IMG/VR virus record: IMGVR_UViG_3300035199_000763
Coordinates: 1 to 24,207 of that record
From: a virus
DNA: 24,207 nucleotides
Reading direction: 5' to 3' (one strand)
Under the pieces are notes generated by a model that saw only the letters and a program-made list of their open reading frames with translations, was not told the DNA's origin and ran no database searches. This document shows positions 15,145-23,972 of the stretch, piece after piece. The position numbers and the translations under genes were made by a program. Position 1 is the stretch's first letter, and every line of letters begins with the position of its first letter.

Positions 15145-18100
15145 TTAATCTTCGAATGAGGCGCCTGTGCTAGTGATCACAAAGTCAATTGCGATATATT
15201 CGATGGCCCTGGCAGGCTTGACCATGATCTTGGCGTACATGATATTTTGATCAATCAGGTCTGGAGTCGTCGTTGTCTCGTCCAAAATCAACCTATAATC
15301 AACAATACCATAGTTTGTCATTGTGTTCTGCAGGAACGGCTCTACGAGGCCCTTAAAGCGTGTCCACGTGGCGGGCACATTTTGCTCAAAAAGAACTTGT
15401 GTAGAAAGAATAGAAATCTGCTTCTTCATGAAGATAACGAGCCTTCTCACATTAATCCTATCTAGAGCGGAGGCACGTTCCTGTAATGTCTTCTGCCCAA
15501 ACACCACGACTCCACTTGAGGGGAAGGATGCGATGGGGTTAATTCGACCATCATATAGCGTATCTCTTTCCTTAGAATTAAGGCGTTCGCTTACGTTTGT
15601 AACCGGGATCCCTGCGGCGCCTTCTGTAAGGCCTCCACGATTGAACCCGGCCGGTGCAAACCATACTGCATTAGACTTGGCTTCCGAGGAGGCTAGAACG
15701 CCCATCATGGCCACTGTAGGCGGGATCCATACAAGGGCGCCAGTGTCTTCGTCGCGAGTCTGAACCCACGGGTAGAATGCAGCACCATAGCTAGAATCAA
15801 TGCGCCTGTCTTTGAGTGCATTGGCGGCCTGCACGGGTGTGGTTCCCAAGCGATCGGCCTTATTGGCATAGTAGCGCTCTGCAGACGGAATATAGACATT
15901 TGGAAGATCGACAAGGGACATAACATCCCCTCGTTCTTCACACAGTCTGATCATGTGAGTCGTGAGCGAATCAAGCGTCAAGCCCGGCACTGCTAACAAG
16001 TTCATATCGATAAAGTCAGGATTTGCAACGGTGTCGATGGCTCTCCGATAGGTGTGGTAAGCATAGCTATTGTCTTCTGTCGAAGATGCGTCCATTCCCT
16101 GATTATACATGGGATCTGGCTTTGTAATGTCGAAGCCGTCCGATCCTCCCCAGAATGGGGCAGTAAATTGATTGTAATTGGCATCCAGCAAGTCGGTGTA
16201 CGACGCGCTTGTTACCAAGCCACTCGTTTCGGATTGGCGAGAGCCGGATCCCCAGTAATAACGACCGTCAGATCCGGATACAATGTCATCCATGGAAAAC
16301 ACATATGCGGCCTGTGAGTCAGTCGCTTGGGTGCCAACTGGATCGTCTGGATAATTGGCGTACAAAAGCATTTGTGGGTCTGAAATTCCTGTCCCCACGG
16401 AGGTGCTTCCTGTTGCTCTGGTGGATGTTATACCAAAATACGCATTAGTTGGGTTAGTAAGTTTACCATTCGATGCGTAGGTGCGCAAGCGAACTTGTGG
16501 CCAACTAAGCGCCAGATCCAGAGCAACTCCCGTTCCTGTGACAAAGGCGCTTCCGGACCAATACGGAGTATCCGTGTTGAATAATGTGGTGGTGCCCATT
16601 CCAGCTTGGTCTTGGCGTGCGAAGATGAATCTGCCGGCTGTGGGATCTTTGGAATTCTTTTGTGCTAATGTGTCCCGTGCGCCCCCAGTGGTGCGTGGAT
16701 TGTCTAGCTGAATGCCTTCCGTTGTTGTCGGCTTTGGTGGGCCCCAGAATCCGAAAGGTAGAAGGCTGGCATCTGTGGCGCCCGCTTCTACGTCTGCGTT
16801 CATTTCTGCACGCATATACTTGGACTTGTTTGCGTATTCGCCATAGGTTTTAAGTCTCTTTGAGACATTATCCCAGCTAATATATTGATCGCCAATGCGA
16901 CGAGCAACGAAGTTGGGAGAAGATGGATCTAGATTGAGATTGTCAAATCTTTCCAAAATGACCACCTTATTGTCAGTATCGCGAAGATCTCGAATTACAA
17001 TAGAAAAGCTTCCATATGGGTTCGATGTGGTGTTTGATTGTCTTAGGCGAGTAATAGATACTTTGCAATTCTTGCGAAGCCAATCTCCATGACTCAATCC
17101 AACCAACCGGAATAGTTTTTGCATATTTTGTGGATAGAAAGATGCTTGGGGGCCGCGGTCCTGGCCGATAAACCAGCCAGCAATGGCATCTCTATAGGCT
17201 TGCCCCTCCATGTTCGCGGGGGATGTGGTAGCGGATCCGCTGCTTGCGATGGGGTAAATAATGCCAACCAAATTAGTCTTGGTAGCTAGCCCGTCGTCTC
17301 TTAAATCCTGTTCAAAGGACTCCCCGAGCCAATAGTCTTTCTCGACGGCAGATGGATAGAAGTTTTGGCTGCTTTTAAGTTGAGGGTTCGTGTTGAGCTT
17401 CTTGCGAATGAAGTTGGCAGAAGAATCGTCAAAGTTAACGCTAGCGTTTGTTGTCGCATTAGATGTTTGAACTTGAACATGAAAATTGCCGGCGCTGTCA
17501 GCGGTGATCGCCGTGCCCATTGATGCGGTTGTTGAGTAGCACGACCAGTTAGGGAGATACTGGCCTACAACGGCTGTGGCGCCGTTCGCGGCGGATCCAG
17601 AAACGGCTCGGCCGCCGTAAATAGAGCCTGAAAGCAGCGGGGCGCCGTCTTGACAATAAATGATCGCACCCAAAGATGCAGTAGCGCTCTGTGTGGCGCT
17701 TGAGCCCGACTCAAACACCCAAAGACCATACGCACCACCAAGAGTGGTGATGGCACTACCTCTAGAGGAGTCGGCATCGTTGGTGGTTTGCCAGCCTGCT
17801 GCGGCCTCTCCGGCTGCAGCTTTACCGGCAACTGTTTGAGTACCGAGCAATCGAATGTAGGTAAGAGGTGCAATATTTGCCCTCAAGAAAGCTTTGGCGG
17901 CATATGTTCCGTACATTGGAGACTGGTAATTGCCATTACGGGAAACATCGCCTTTTCCGGCGCCGGGTACTGTGGATCCGAATACTTCAACGAATTCAGA
18001 GTATGACTGTACTTGGACGGGTCTCATTCCCGGGCCACGTGAAGCGCGACCAATGACGACAGGGCCAATGGCTACGGCGGATTCTGGGCGAAAACTATTA

Positions 18101-18156
18101 TCTATTTCGTTAATAAAAACGCCCGGGGAGACAAACTTAAATCTTTTAATTGACAT
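15145..18156 (-). CDS. Tail sheath protein, paralog B
   Basis: A 1003-aa contractile sheath subunit. The N-terminus KRFKFVSPGVFINEIDNS and IGPVVIGRASRGPG are the sheath opening. A long middle part (about 125-690) holds the surface domains. The conserved C-terminal sheath core runs from about residue 699 to the end: the helix and strand region with YYANKADR, then GVVVFGQKTLQERASALDRINVRRLVIFMKK, then LFEQNVPATWTRFKGLVEPFL, then EYIAIDFVITSTGASFED. It is paralogous to the gene directly upstream, 21 nt away. T4 gp18 has 659 residues, so this is about half as long again. The ATG at 18156 has an AAGGA site. Confidence 0.95.
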   Translation of the reverse strand: MSIKRFKFVSPGVFINEIDNSFRPESAVAIGPVVIGRASRGPGMRPVQVQSYSEFVEVFGSTVPGAGKGDVSRNGNYQSPMYGTYAAKAFLRANIAPLTYIRLLGTQTVAGKAAAGEAAAGWQTTNDADSSRGSAITTLGGAYGLWVFESGSSATQSATASLGAIIYCQDGAPLLSGSIYGGRAVSGSAANGATAVVGQYLPNWSCYSTTASMGTAITADSAGNFHVQVQTSNATTNASVNFDDSSANFIRKKLNTNPQLKSSQNFYPSAVEKDYWLGESFEQDLRDDGLATKTNLVGIIYPIASSGSATTSPANMEGQAYRDAIAGWFIGQDRGPQASFYPQNMQKLFRLVGLSHGDWLRKNCKVSITRLRQSNTTSNPYGSFSIVIRDLRDTDNKVVILERFDNLNLDPSSPNFVARRIGDQYISWDNVSKRLKTYGEYANKSKYMRAEMNADVEAGATDASLLPFGFWGPPKPTTTEGIQLDNPRTTGGARDTLAQKNSKDPTAGRFIFARQDQAGMGTTTLFNTDTPYWSGSAFVTGTGVALDLALSWPQVRLRTYASNGKLTNPTNAYFGITSTRATGSTSVGTGISDPQMLLYANYPDDPVGTQATDSQAAYVFSMDDIVSGSDGRYYWGSGSRQSETSGLVTSASYTDLLDANYNQFTAPFWGGSDGFDITKPDPMYNQGMDASSTEDNSYAYHTYRRAIDTVANPDFIDMNLLAVPGLTLDSLTTHMIRLCEERGDVMSLVDLPNVYIPSAERYYANKADRLGTTPVQAANALKDRRIDSSYGAAFYPWVQTRDEDTGALVWIPPTVAMMGVLASSEAKSNAVWFAPAGFNRGGLTEGAAGIPVTNVSERLNSKERDTLYDGRINPIASFPSSGVVVFGQKTLQERASALDRINVRRLVIFMKKQISILSTQVLFEQNVPATWTRFKGLVEPFLQNTMTNYGIVDYRLILDETTTTPDLIDQNIMYAKIMVKPARAIEYIAIDFVITSTGASFED
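17353..17400. repeat. 48-nt perfect match to paralog A (20371-20418)
   Basis: These 48 bases are identical to 20371-20418, covering exactly 16 in-frame codons (residues 253-268 of paralog B, 241-256 of paralog A, KLNTNPQLKSSQNFYP). The flanking codons encode similar residues but differ at many synonymous sites. Confidence 0.9.
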
Positions 18157-18177
18157 ATTTCATATTTTCCTTATTCA

Positions 18178-21138
18178 TTAATCCTCAAAAGATGCCCCAG
18201 TTGACATAATCACAAAGTCAATTGCAATATATTCAATGGCACGTGCAGGTTTGACCATGATCTTCGCATACATAATGTTCTGATCAATAAGATCGGGGGT
18301 GGTGGTGGATTCATCCAAAATTAGCTTATAATCAACAATACCATAATTAGTCATAACAGTTTGTAAGAATGGTTCCACGAGACCCTTAAACCGTGTCCAT
18401 GTAGCCGGAACATTCTGCTCAAAAAGAACCTTGGTCGAGAGCACAGAAATTGTCTTCTTCATAAAGATCACTAACCTTCTGACATTGATTCTATCCAGCG
18501 CTGACTGTCTTTCTTGCAACGTCTTCTGTCCAAATACCACGATCCCGCTTGAAGGGAAGGACGCAATAGGGTTGATTCTGGCTTCATATAGAGTGTCGCG
18601 ATCATCCTGATCGAGCCTCTCTGTAACGCTGCTTACAGTAATGCCGGCGGCGCCTTTAGTCAGTGTTCCACGGTTATATCCCGCGGGAGAAAACCATACC
18701 GCATCCGTTGTTTTTTCTGAAGAGCCAAACACCCCGAGTGCTGCAACCGTGGGGGGGATCCACACGGATGCGCCGTTGTTTTCATCCCGGGTCTGGACCC
18801 ATGGGTAATATGTGGCGCCGTAACTAGAGTCGATTCTCCTGTTCTTTAAGGCATTTGCAGCCTGTACTGGTGTGGTGGCGCGCCTACTGGCCTTATTGGC
18901 ATAATATCGCTCGTGACTAGGAAGGTAGACATTCGCCAGATCGACGAGTGCGAGAGTGTCTGCTCTGTTTTCAGCAACACGTATTGCGTGAGTGGTGAGC
19001 GAGTCGTTGGTGAGACCTGGCACCGTCAGCACATTCATGTCAATACTGTCGGGATCAGCCACAGTGTCTATGGCGCGCCGATAAGTATGATAGACATAGC
19101 TGTTATCTTCTGTTGAAGAATCATTCATAGAATTGTTGTACATGGGATCGGGCTTCGTGATGTCAAATCCGTCGGATCCGCCCCAGAAAGGAGCAGTAAA
19201 ACGATTATAATCCGCGTCGAGTATGTCAGTATAAGAACTGCTGCCGAGGGAGGAGCCGTTCAATCGAGAGCCAGAACTCCAGAAGAACACTCCACCAGAG
19301 CCCGATACAATATCATCCATGGAAAACACATATGCATAGGAATTATATCCGGTGCCGGCAGTTAGGGCCGGATCATCAGGGAAGTTGGCATACAAAAGGT
19401 CAGACGGATCTGACAAGCCAGTTCCCGGAGAAGTGCTACCGGTAGCTCGGGTCGACATAAATCCAAAGTATGCTTCTGTCGGATCGGTAAGTTTGCCGGC
19501 CGAAGCGGAAACTCTAAGGCGAGTGTGGGGCCATTTAAGCGCAACATCAACACCAAATCCAGAACCAGTCAAAAGCGGAGTGGCGGTGAAAGCTAATCCG
19601 CTGGTGGTGTCGTATGCCAAATCTTGAGCGCCGCCCAACTGAATCTGATCTATATACACAAACTGATTATGTGCAGCATTCGTCGGTAGGGCGTGTGTGC
19701 CGCCAGCACCGGCGCCGGTACCAGTGCGTAATCCGGTGATTGTTGTAAACTGTGGTGGGCCGAAATACCCAAACGGAACCAGTGATGCGTCTGTAGCTGC
19801 AGCCTCGACGTCGGAGTTCATCTCCATGCGAATGTATTGGGACATGTTGTCGTATTCGCCATACGTCTTAAGTCTCTTACTTACGTTATCCCACCTAACG
19901 TATTTGTCTCCAATCCTGCGTGCAACAAAGTTTGGTGACGCGGGGCTCAGATTCAGGTTATCAAATCTTTCCAGCACTACAACATTATTATCAGTGTCTC
20001 GAATATCTCTCAGTACGAGAGAGAAACTACCATAATCGTTTGTCGTGGTATTCGATTGGCGGATCCTTTCGATAGAAATCTTGCAATTCTTATGTAGCCA
20101 TTCGCCTTGGCCGCGGCCATGCACACGAAAAAGTTTTTGCATATTTTGTGGATAAAAATTAGCACTAGGGCCTGTGTCTTGGCCAATAAACCAGCCAGCA
20201 ACCGCATCCCGGGATGACTGCTTAAGCATGTTTTGTGGGCCCGTTGTTACGGTGCCGCTGAGAGCGATTGGGTAAACAACCCCCACCAAGCTTCCGGTGG
20301 AAATAAGCCCATCGTCTCGAACAGCTTGTTCAAAAGATTGACCAAGCCAATAGTCCTTCTCAACGCTCGTTGGATAGAAGTTTTGGCTGCTTTTAAGTTG
20401 AGGGTTCGTGTTGAGCTTATTTCTAATAAAGTTATCTGAATTAGTGTCAAAGCTTACGCTTGTCAGCGTCGTTCCGTTGCTGGTTGAAACATACAAGTTA
20501 AACACTCCTTGAGCATCGCTTGAAATCAGCGCACCCAGAGAAGATGTAGTGTCGTACGTGGCGCTCGTTTCGGCGCCGCTGCCTTTTGAGGTCTTGCCGC
20601 CATAAATAGAGCCACTAAGGCCTACATATCCATCCTGACAATAGATAATGGCGCCCAACGAAGCAGTTACCGATTGGTACGCTGCCGGAGAGCCTGAAGG
20701 AAACAGCCATAGGCCGTATGCGCCGCCGATGGAGCCGGCTGAAGTTCCTTTTCCGGGGTTATAAGTTGTTTTCCAGCCTGCGGCAGCTTCTGCGCCGGCA
20801 GCTTTGCCGGCATTTGTTTGCTCGCCAAGCAGGCGCACATAAGTTAAGGGTGCCACATTTGAGTTCAGGAACGCCTTGGCGGCGTAGGTACCGTACATGG
20901 GTGACTGAAAGTTTCCATCTCGGGAGATGTCGCCTCCCATGTTTCCCGGTACCGTCTCGCCAAAGGTGCGTACAAAATCAGAATACGAGCTTACTTTTAT
21001 GGGGCGCATTCCGGGCCCTCTTCTGGCACGTCCGATGACGACTGGGCCTATGGCCGCGGCCGATTTAGGGATCGTACTGTTGTCTATTTCATTGATGAAG
21101 ACACCAGGAGAGACAAACTTAAATCTTTTTACCGACAT
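18178..21138 (-). CDS. Tail sheath protein, paralog A
   Basis: A 986-aa contractile sheath subunit, closely similar to paralog B along most of its length. N-terminal SPGVFINEIDNS and IGPVVIGRARRGPGMRP and the C-terminal core (from about residue 679) match nearly residue for residue. The regions around 125-235 and 465-580 differ in length and sequence (for instance TGTGAGAGGTHALPTN here). These should be the outward-facing, variable domains of the sheath. It is first of the two in transcription, with an AAGGA site 9 nt before the ATG at 21138. Both copies are full length without frameshifts, so both are probably used. Confidence 0.95.
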   Translation of the reverse strand: MSVKRFKFVSPGVFINEIDNSTIPKSAAAIGPVVIGRARRGPGMRPIKVSSYSDFVRTFGETVPGNMGGDISRDGNFQSPMYGTYAAKAFLNSNVAPLTYVRLLGEQTNAGKAAGAEAAAGWKTTYNPGKGTSAGSIGGAYGLWLFPSGSPAAYQSVTASLGAIIYCQDGYVGLSGSIYGGKTSKGSGAETSATYDTTSSLGALISSDAQGVFNLYVSTSNGTTLTSVSFDTNSDNFIRNKLNTNPQLKSSQNFYPTSVEKDYWLGQSFEQAVRDDGLISTGSLVGVVYPIALSGTVTTGPQNMLKQSSRDAVAGWFIGQDTGPSANFYPQNMQKLFRVHGRGQGEWLHKNCKISIERIRQSNTTTNDYGSFSLVLRDIRDTDNNVVVLERFDNLNLSPASPNFVARRIGDKYVRWDNVSKRLKTYGEYDNMSQYIRMEMNSDVEAAATDASLVPFGYFGPPQFTTITGLRTGTGAGAGGTHALPTNAAHNQFVYIDQIQLGGAQDLAYDTTSGLAFTATPLLTGSGFGVDVALKWPHTRLRVSASAGKLTDPTEAYFGFMSTRATGSTSPGTGLSDPSDLLYANFPDDPALTAGTGYNSYAYVFSMDDIVSGSGGVFFWSSGSRLNGSSLGSSSYTDILDADYNRFTAPFWGGSDGFDITKPDPMYNNSMNDSSTEDNSYVYHTYRRAIDTVADPDSIDMNVLTVPGLTNDSLTTHAIRVAENRADTLALVDLANVYLPSHERYYANKASRRATTPVQAANALKNRRIDSSYGATYYPWVQTRDENNGASVWIPPTVAALGVFGSSEKTTDAVWFSPAGYNRGTLTKGAAGITVSSVTERLDQDDRDTLYEARINPIASFPSSGIVVFGQKTLQERQSALDRINVRRLVIFMKKTISVLSTKVLFEQNVPATWTRFKGLVEPFLQTVMTNYGIVDYKLILDESTTTPDLIDQNIMYAKIMVKPARAIEYIAIDFVIMSTGASFED
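20371..20418. repeat. 48-nt perfect match to paralog B (17353-17400)
   Basis: This is the partner copy of the identical tract in the downstream sheath gene. It lies in the same orientation, about 3 kb away, and is a possible substrate for recombination or gene conversion between the sheath genes. Confidence 0.9.
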
Positions 21139-21260
21139 ATATTGTGTTCCTTGCTTGTATTAAAAGATGCTATGCAAACTACCACGTAATCACTTGTAAA
21201 TAGTATTCGTAACCTCAAAAGTCCGGAAGGAAAATACATTTTCTCTTTTTAAGTCAGGAA
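21139..21260. other. 122-nt non-coding gap before the sheath genes
   Basis: This gap separates the neck genes from the sheath pair. It contains a short GAAAAT/ATTTTC inverted repeat just after the neck gene stop and the ribosome site of sheath A. I see no T4-type late box (TATAAATA) or clear -35/-10 pair. It is the most likely place for a sheath promoter, but none is proven. Confidence 0.4.
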
Positions 21261-22145
21261 CTAATCCATGAAAAGTCCCGGGACGCCAGGAAGTAGAGCC
21301 TGCTCACGAGGGAAAGACACTTCTACGGCATTTTCTTGTACCTTTACGATGGGCCGGTCGTCATTTTCGCCGTCGCCTATAAGGTAGCCTAAAACTTTAA
21401 TGTTGATTTCAGTTTGAAAAAGCCTCATATCTTCCCCCAAGTCGGACACATTATTTTTTTGACTAAACTCAGGCTGAATAAAAATTTCATAAGAATGACC
21501 ATTGCGCTTTAGCACCAACGAATTAATTTGACCCGTTCTGCACACAAAGGGGGCCGTCAGTTGGTTCATTTGTTGCTGGTATTCACTTTTTATGACTATC
21601 TTATAGTCTAAATTTATGTAGATGGGGATGGGGATAGACAAACTTCTTATAACTACCTTCTTGTTGATGCGAGGATAGTGTTTTTGGTGAGTTACAGCCT
21701 CGGGCTGCATCCTCATTGATCTCGCGACTGCAAAATTACGAGTTTTATCTTGTACGATTTGTCTGGCCACCACCATCCGTCCGGTCCGGCCGTTTCCTTC
21801 CGGTGAATATATTTGTGCCTGAAACGATCCTTTATTCTCAGGGTCTTTGGTGATATTGGTACGCTCGATACTTATAAGCGGTAGTTTAAGGGCGCCACCA
21901 TTGTCTCGAAGGTCTTTATTGTGTTTGATTTGATATGCTCGTTCGGCACTCTGCCACAAGAGCGGAGTTTTCTTAAACCCGTCGTTGGTGATGGTACCCA
22001 AGTCCAAATCATCTTTTAAAAATTCAAAGACGGACCGGTCAATGTTCTCAATGCTCGATCCGAGCATTCCAAGCTCTTGTAGGGTATAGGAGCCTGTTTC
22101 CGGCATTTCCGGCATTTGAGCGAAACTAAAATCTTTAACTTGCAT
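21261..22145 (-). CDS. Tail completion / sheath stabilizer protein (gp15-like, tentative)
   Basis: 294 residues from the ATG at 22145, or 316 from a TTG at 22211. I prefer the ATG: it overlaps the previous stop by only 11 nt and has AAAGGGG upstream, while the longer form would overlap by 77 nt in a region whose sequence is dictated by the other frame. The C-terminal half has IPIPIYINLDYKIVIKSEYQQQMNQLTAPF, then a segment with GHSYEIFIQPEFSQ, then MRLFQTEINIKVLGYLIG. This order resembles T4 gp15 (a 'YELSIFTRYEDDM-QIVEQILPYF' segment and an 'RRRIEWSLTFEVNGWMYP' segment), which caps the tail and locks the sheath. It lies between neck and sheath genes, as expected. The N-terminal half is not recognised. 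Confidence 0.55.
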   Translation of the reverse strand: MQVKDFSFAQMPEMPETGSYTLQELGMLGSSIENIDRSVFEFLKDDLDLGTITNDGFKKTPLLWQSAERAYQIKHNKDLRDNGGALKLPLISIERTNITKDPENKGSFQAQIYSPEGNGRTGRMVVARQIVQDKTRNFAVARSMRMQPEAVTHQKHYPRINKKVVIRSLSIPIPIYINLDYKIVIKSEYQQQMNQLTAPFVCRTGQINSLVLKRNGHSYEIFIQPEFSQKNNVSDLGEDMRLFQTEINIKVLGYLIGDGENDDRPIVKVQENAVEVSFPREQALLPGVPGLFMD

Positions 22146-22623
22146 CAAATAGCCCCTTTCTCGCTCTTCTGCAGCGCGCCGAGATTTCAAATTCATGTCC
22201 CGCTTGGCCAAAAAGCAATCTTTTCTCCACTAACTTAACTATCTCAAAATAATAACCATTGTAAAGAACAAAGTCTCCTTCGCGAACATATAAATCCTGA
22301 TCATCCTCTAATCGTCGACGATGAAAGGAAACATTTATTTCCCAAGTCTTGTCAATCCCTGCATTTTCCATGTAGTCTGTTGCAAATTCAGTGTATTCCA
22401 CCAATGCGTACACACGAATGGGTGGCAGGAACGTTTTTTCTACAGCTTCTCCATATAGGTCGTTAAAATTAGTCCTTTCTATATCGATAGGATAATACAA
22501 AATTTGTTGGCCAATTACTTTCTCTATAAGCTCGTCGTTAACTTGCTTTACTAGATCGCGTTCTTTTCTGCCCAGAAATAGAGGGGGCGGTGGTGATTCG
22601 GGCCTTTTCCATTCATTAGACAT
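22135..22623 (-). CDS. Neck / head-tail connector protein (gp14-like, tentative)
   Basis: 162 residues. QQILYYPIDIERTNFNDLYGEAVEKTFLPPIRV (about 39-71) has the 'Y-ID---TNFNDLYGEA--K' pattern of T4-like gp14 neck proteins. The next part is beta-rich (WEINVSFHRRRLEDD, then YVREGDFVLYNGYYFEIVKL) and ends with FGQAGHEFEISARCRRAR. The ATG at 22623 is 7 nt after the previous gene's stop with only a weak ribosome site, so translational coupling is likely. It lies between a gp13-like and a gp15-like gene, the T4 order. The assignment is from pattern and position. Confidence 0.55.
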   Translation of the reverse strand: MSNEWKRPESPPPPLFLGRKERDLVKQVNDELIEKVIGQQILYYPIDIERTNFNDLYGEAVEKTFLPPIRVYALVEYTEFATDYMENAGIDKTWEINVSFHRRRLEDDQDLYVREGDFVLYNGYYFEIVKLVEKRLLFGQAGHEFEISARCRRARKGLFDAS

Positions 22624-22629
22624 TGATCA

Positions 22630-23901
22630 TTACCCCACAAAAATTGGCAACGGCGAATTTTTAAATGTCGCTGCCGTTGCATCGGCCTTTTCCGCATCTT
22701 CGCTTATCAAGGCGACATATTCTGTTGCTTTCAGCATTTCAGATAGCTTGGTCTTCAAATTTTCTTGTTCATCTTTTGCTTGCGCCAGCAGATCAGTAGC
22801 ATTCAAAGTGACACTTTCTCCCGGTATTGGGATGGTGGCAAATTTTCCTCTAATTTGTCCCAACATCTCTTTGCACAACGCTAATGAATATTTTCTAATC
22901 CACTGTTTCCCAATGGCGTTGATGTGTTTATAGGGAATATTATCAAACGGAAGTGTGTTAAGATTGTTGACGCCCGCTACGCCGTCTTTCATGTCGGGAT
23001 TTTCCTCCCATGCGTCTGTTTGAACATAAAATTTAACCCATATCCTCTCTTTCTCTTGAAATCCCCAGTAGGTGGGGATTGGATACAGTCTAAGTTGGTT
23101 ATTTATAATTTCATAGGAATAGTTGGACGTTCGAGTTAAAATAGAGTCTTCATACATGATAGCTTGCATTTTATTTTGCCAAGTTGGAATAATTTCAAAA
23201 GTAGAATCATCCGCAAACTGTCCATATGTGGAATAGTTGCCTACAACTCCAATGCCTCCATAATATCCATAAAAGCGCCACATTGCCCGGGCAGATATGT
23301 AAAATACCTTAGTTACATAAATTCTCTTATTGTCTATGCGGCCCGCATAAGGAACGGCAGTGCCGGCATCGTCCACTCCGGAGTCCGATGCGCTTTGAAT
23401 AATTTGTTGAATATCATAGTCTTGTACGTCCTGTTCCGGCTTAAAGGAGGCTGAGTATTGAGGAGTCGTCCCCCCAAAGCCGGCCATGGCAGCCATTCCA
23501 TCGCCAATCCTTTTAGCATAGCTCATTTGTGCCCGCGGGAATTTCAAGTTGCTTCCGCTTGGGCCTGTTTTCCGGTCGCCCTTGTGATCAAAGGTTCCGG
23601 TGGTGTTTCCTAAAGTATCCGATAGAATATTTTTCCCTTGATGCAAATTAACAATGTAGGAATATTCTAGAACTGCCTCTTCATATGCGGAATAAACATT
23701 CGCATCTGTAAGCTCGATGTCCACCACGTCGCCGCCGAGTTTCTTATAAACGTAATTAACTTGGAGTGCGGCGCCACTAAGGAAATCTGCGGATCCTGTG
23801 TATATCCCAAACGGGACGGATGCAGACACATTAGATACGCTTCCTGTTTTCGAGAGAACGATCGCACTTGTTTCAGCACGGGGATTTAAGTTGATTGGCA
23901 C
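22630..23901 (-). CDS. Neck protein (gp13-like, tentative)
   Basis: 423 residues starting with GTG at 23901 behind a perfect AGGAGG. An N-terminal helix with ELTDANVYSAYEEAVLEYSYIVN (about 62-84) and a C-terminal helix with KQWIRKYSLALCKEMLGQIRGKFATIPIPGESVTLNATDLL are the two parts I recognise from T4-like gp13 proteins, which join the portal and tail. The section between (about 90-300) holds an insertion rich in Gly, Ser, Tyr and Asp. T4 gp13 has 309 residues, so this copy is longer. A likely terminator lies upstream, so this gene may head a transcription unit. Confidence 0.6.
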   Translation of the reverse strand: MPINLNPRAETSAIVLSKTGSVSNVSASVPFGIYTGSADFLSGAALQVNYVYKKLGGDVVDIELTDANVYSAYEEAVLEYSYIVNLHQGKNILSDTLGNTTGTFDHKGDRKTGPSGSNLKFPRAQMSYAKRIGDGMAAMAGFGGTTPQYSASFKPEQDVQDYDIQQIIQSASDSGVDDAGTAVPYAGRIDNKRIYVTKVFYISARAMWRFYGYYGGIGVVGNYSTYGQFADDSTFEIIPTWQNKMQAIMYEDSILTRTSNYSYEIINNQLRLYPIPTYWGFQEKERIWVKFYVQTDAWEENPDMKDGVAGVNNLNTLPFDNIPYKHINAIGKQWIRKYSLALCKEMLGQIRGKFATIPIPGESVTLNATDLLAQAKDEQENLKTKLSEMLKATEYVALISEDAEKADATAATFKNSPLPIFVG

Positions 23902-23931
23902 ACACAGATCCTCCTATTAAATAAGTAGTTT

Positions 23932-23970
23932 AAAAAATGCAAAGCTCAACGTCTAGTTGGAGGCTGCATC
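23932..23970 (-). terminator. Probable rho-independent terminator
   Basis: On the transcribed strand, ATGCA and TGCAT close a stem that continues, after an internal loop, with CAAC/GTTG and CT/AG pairs around a TAGAC loop. Six T residues follow (23937-23932). It begins 3 nt after the stop of the upstream gene. The stem is imperfect. Confidence 0.5.
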
Positions 23971-23972
23971 AA

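Noticed and set aside
21139-21240. A short minus-strand frame starting MYFPSGLLRL in the gap before the sheath genes
   Set aside because: No good ribosome site, runs into the sheath gene in another frame, and has no recognisable content.
22146-22211. Extended N-terminus of the gp15-like protein from TTG at 22211
   Set aside because: It would overlap the upstream gene by 77 nt. The extra residues (KSRRAAEERERG) mirror the Arg-rich C-terminus of that gene in another frame.
23101-23110. TATAAATA (T4 late promoter box) on the minus strand
   Set aside because: It falls inside the gp13-like coding region (Ile-Ile-Asn-Asn codons) with no gene start just downstream.
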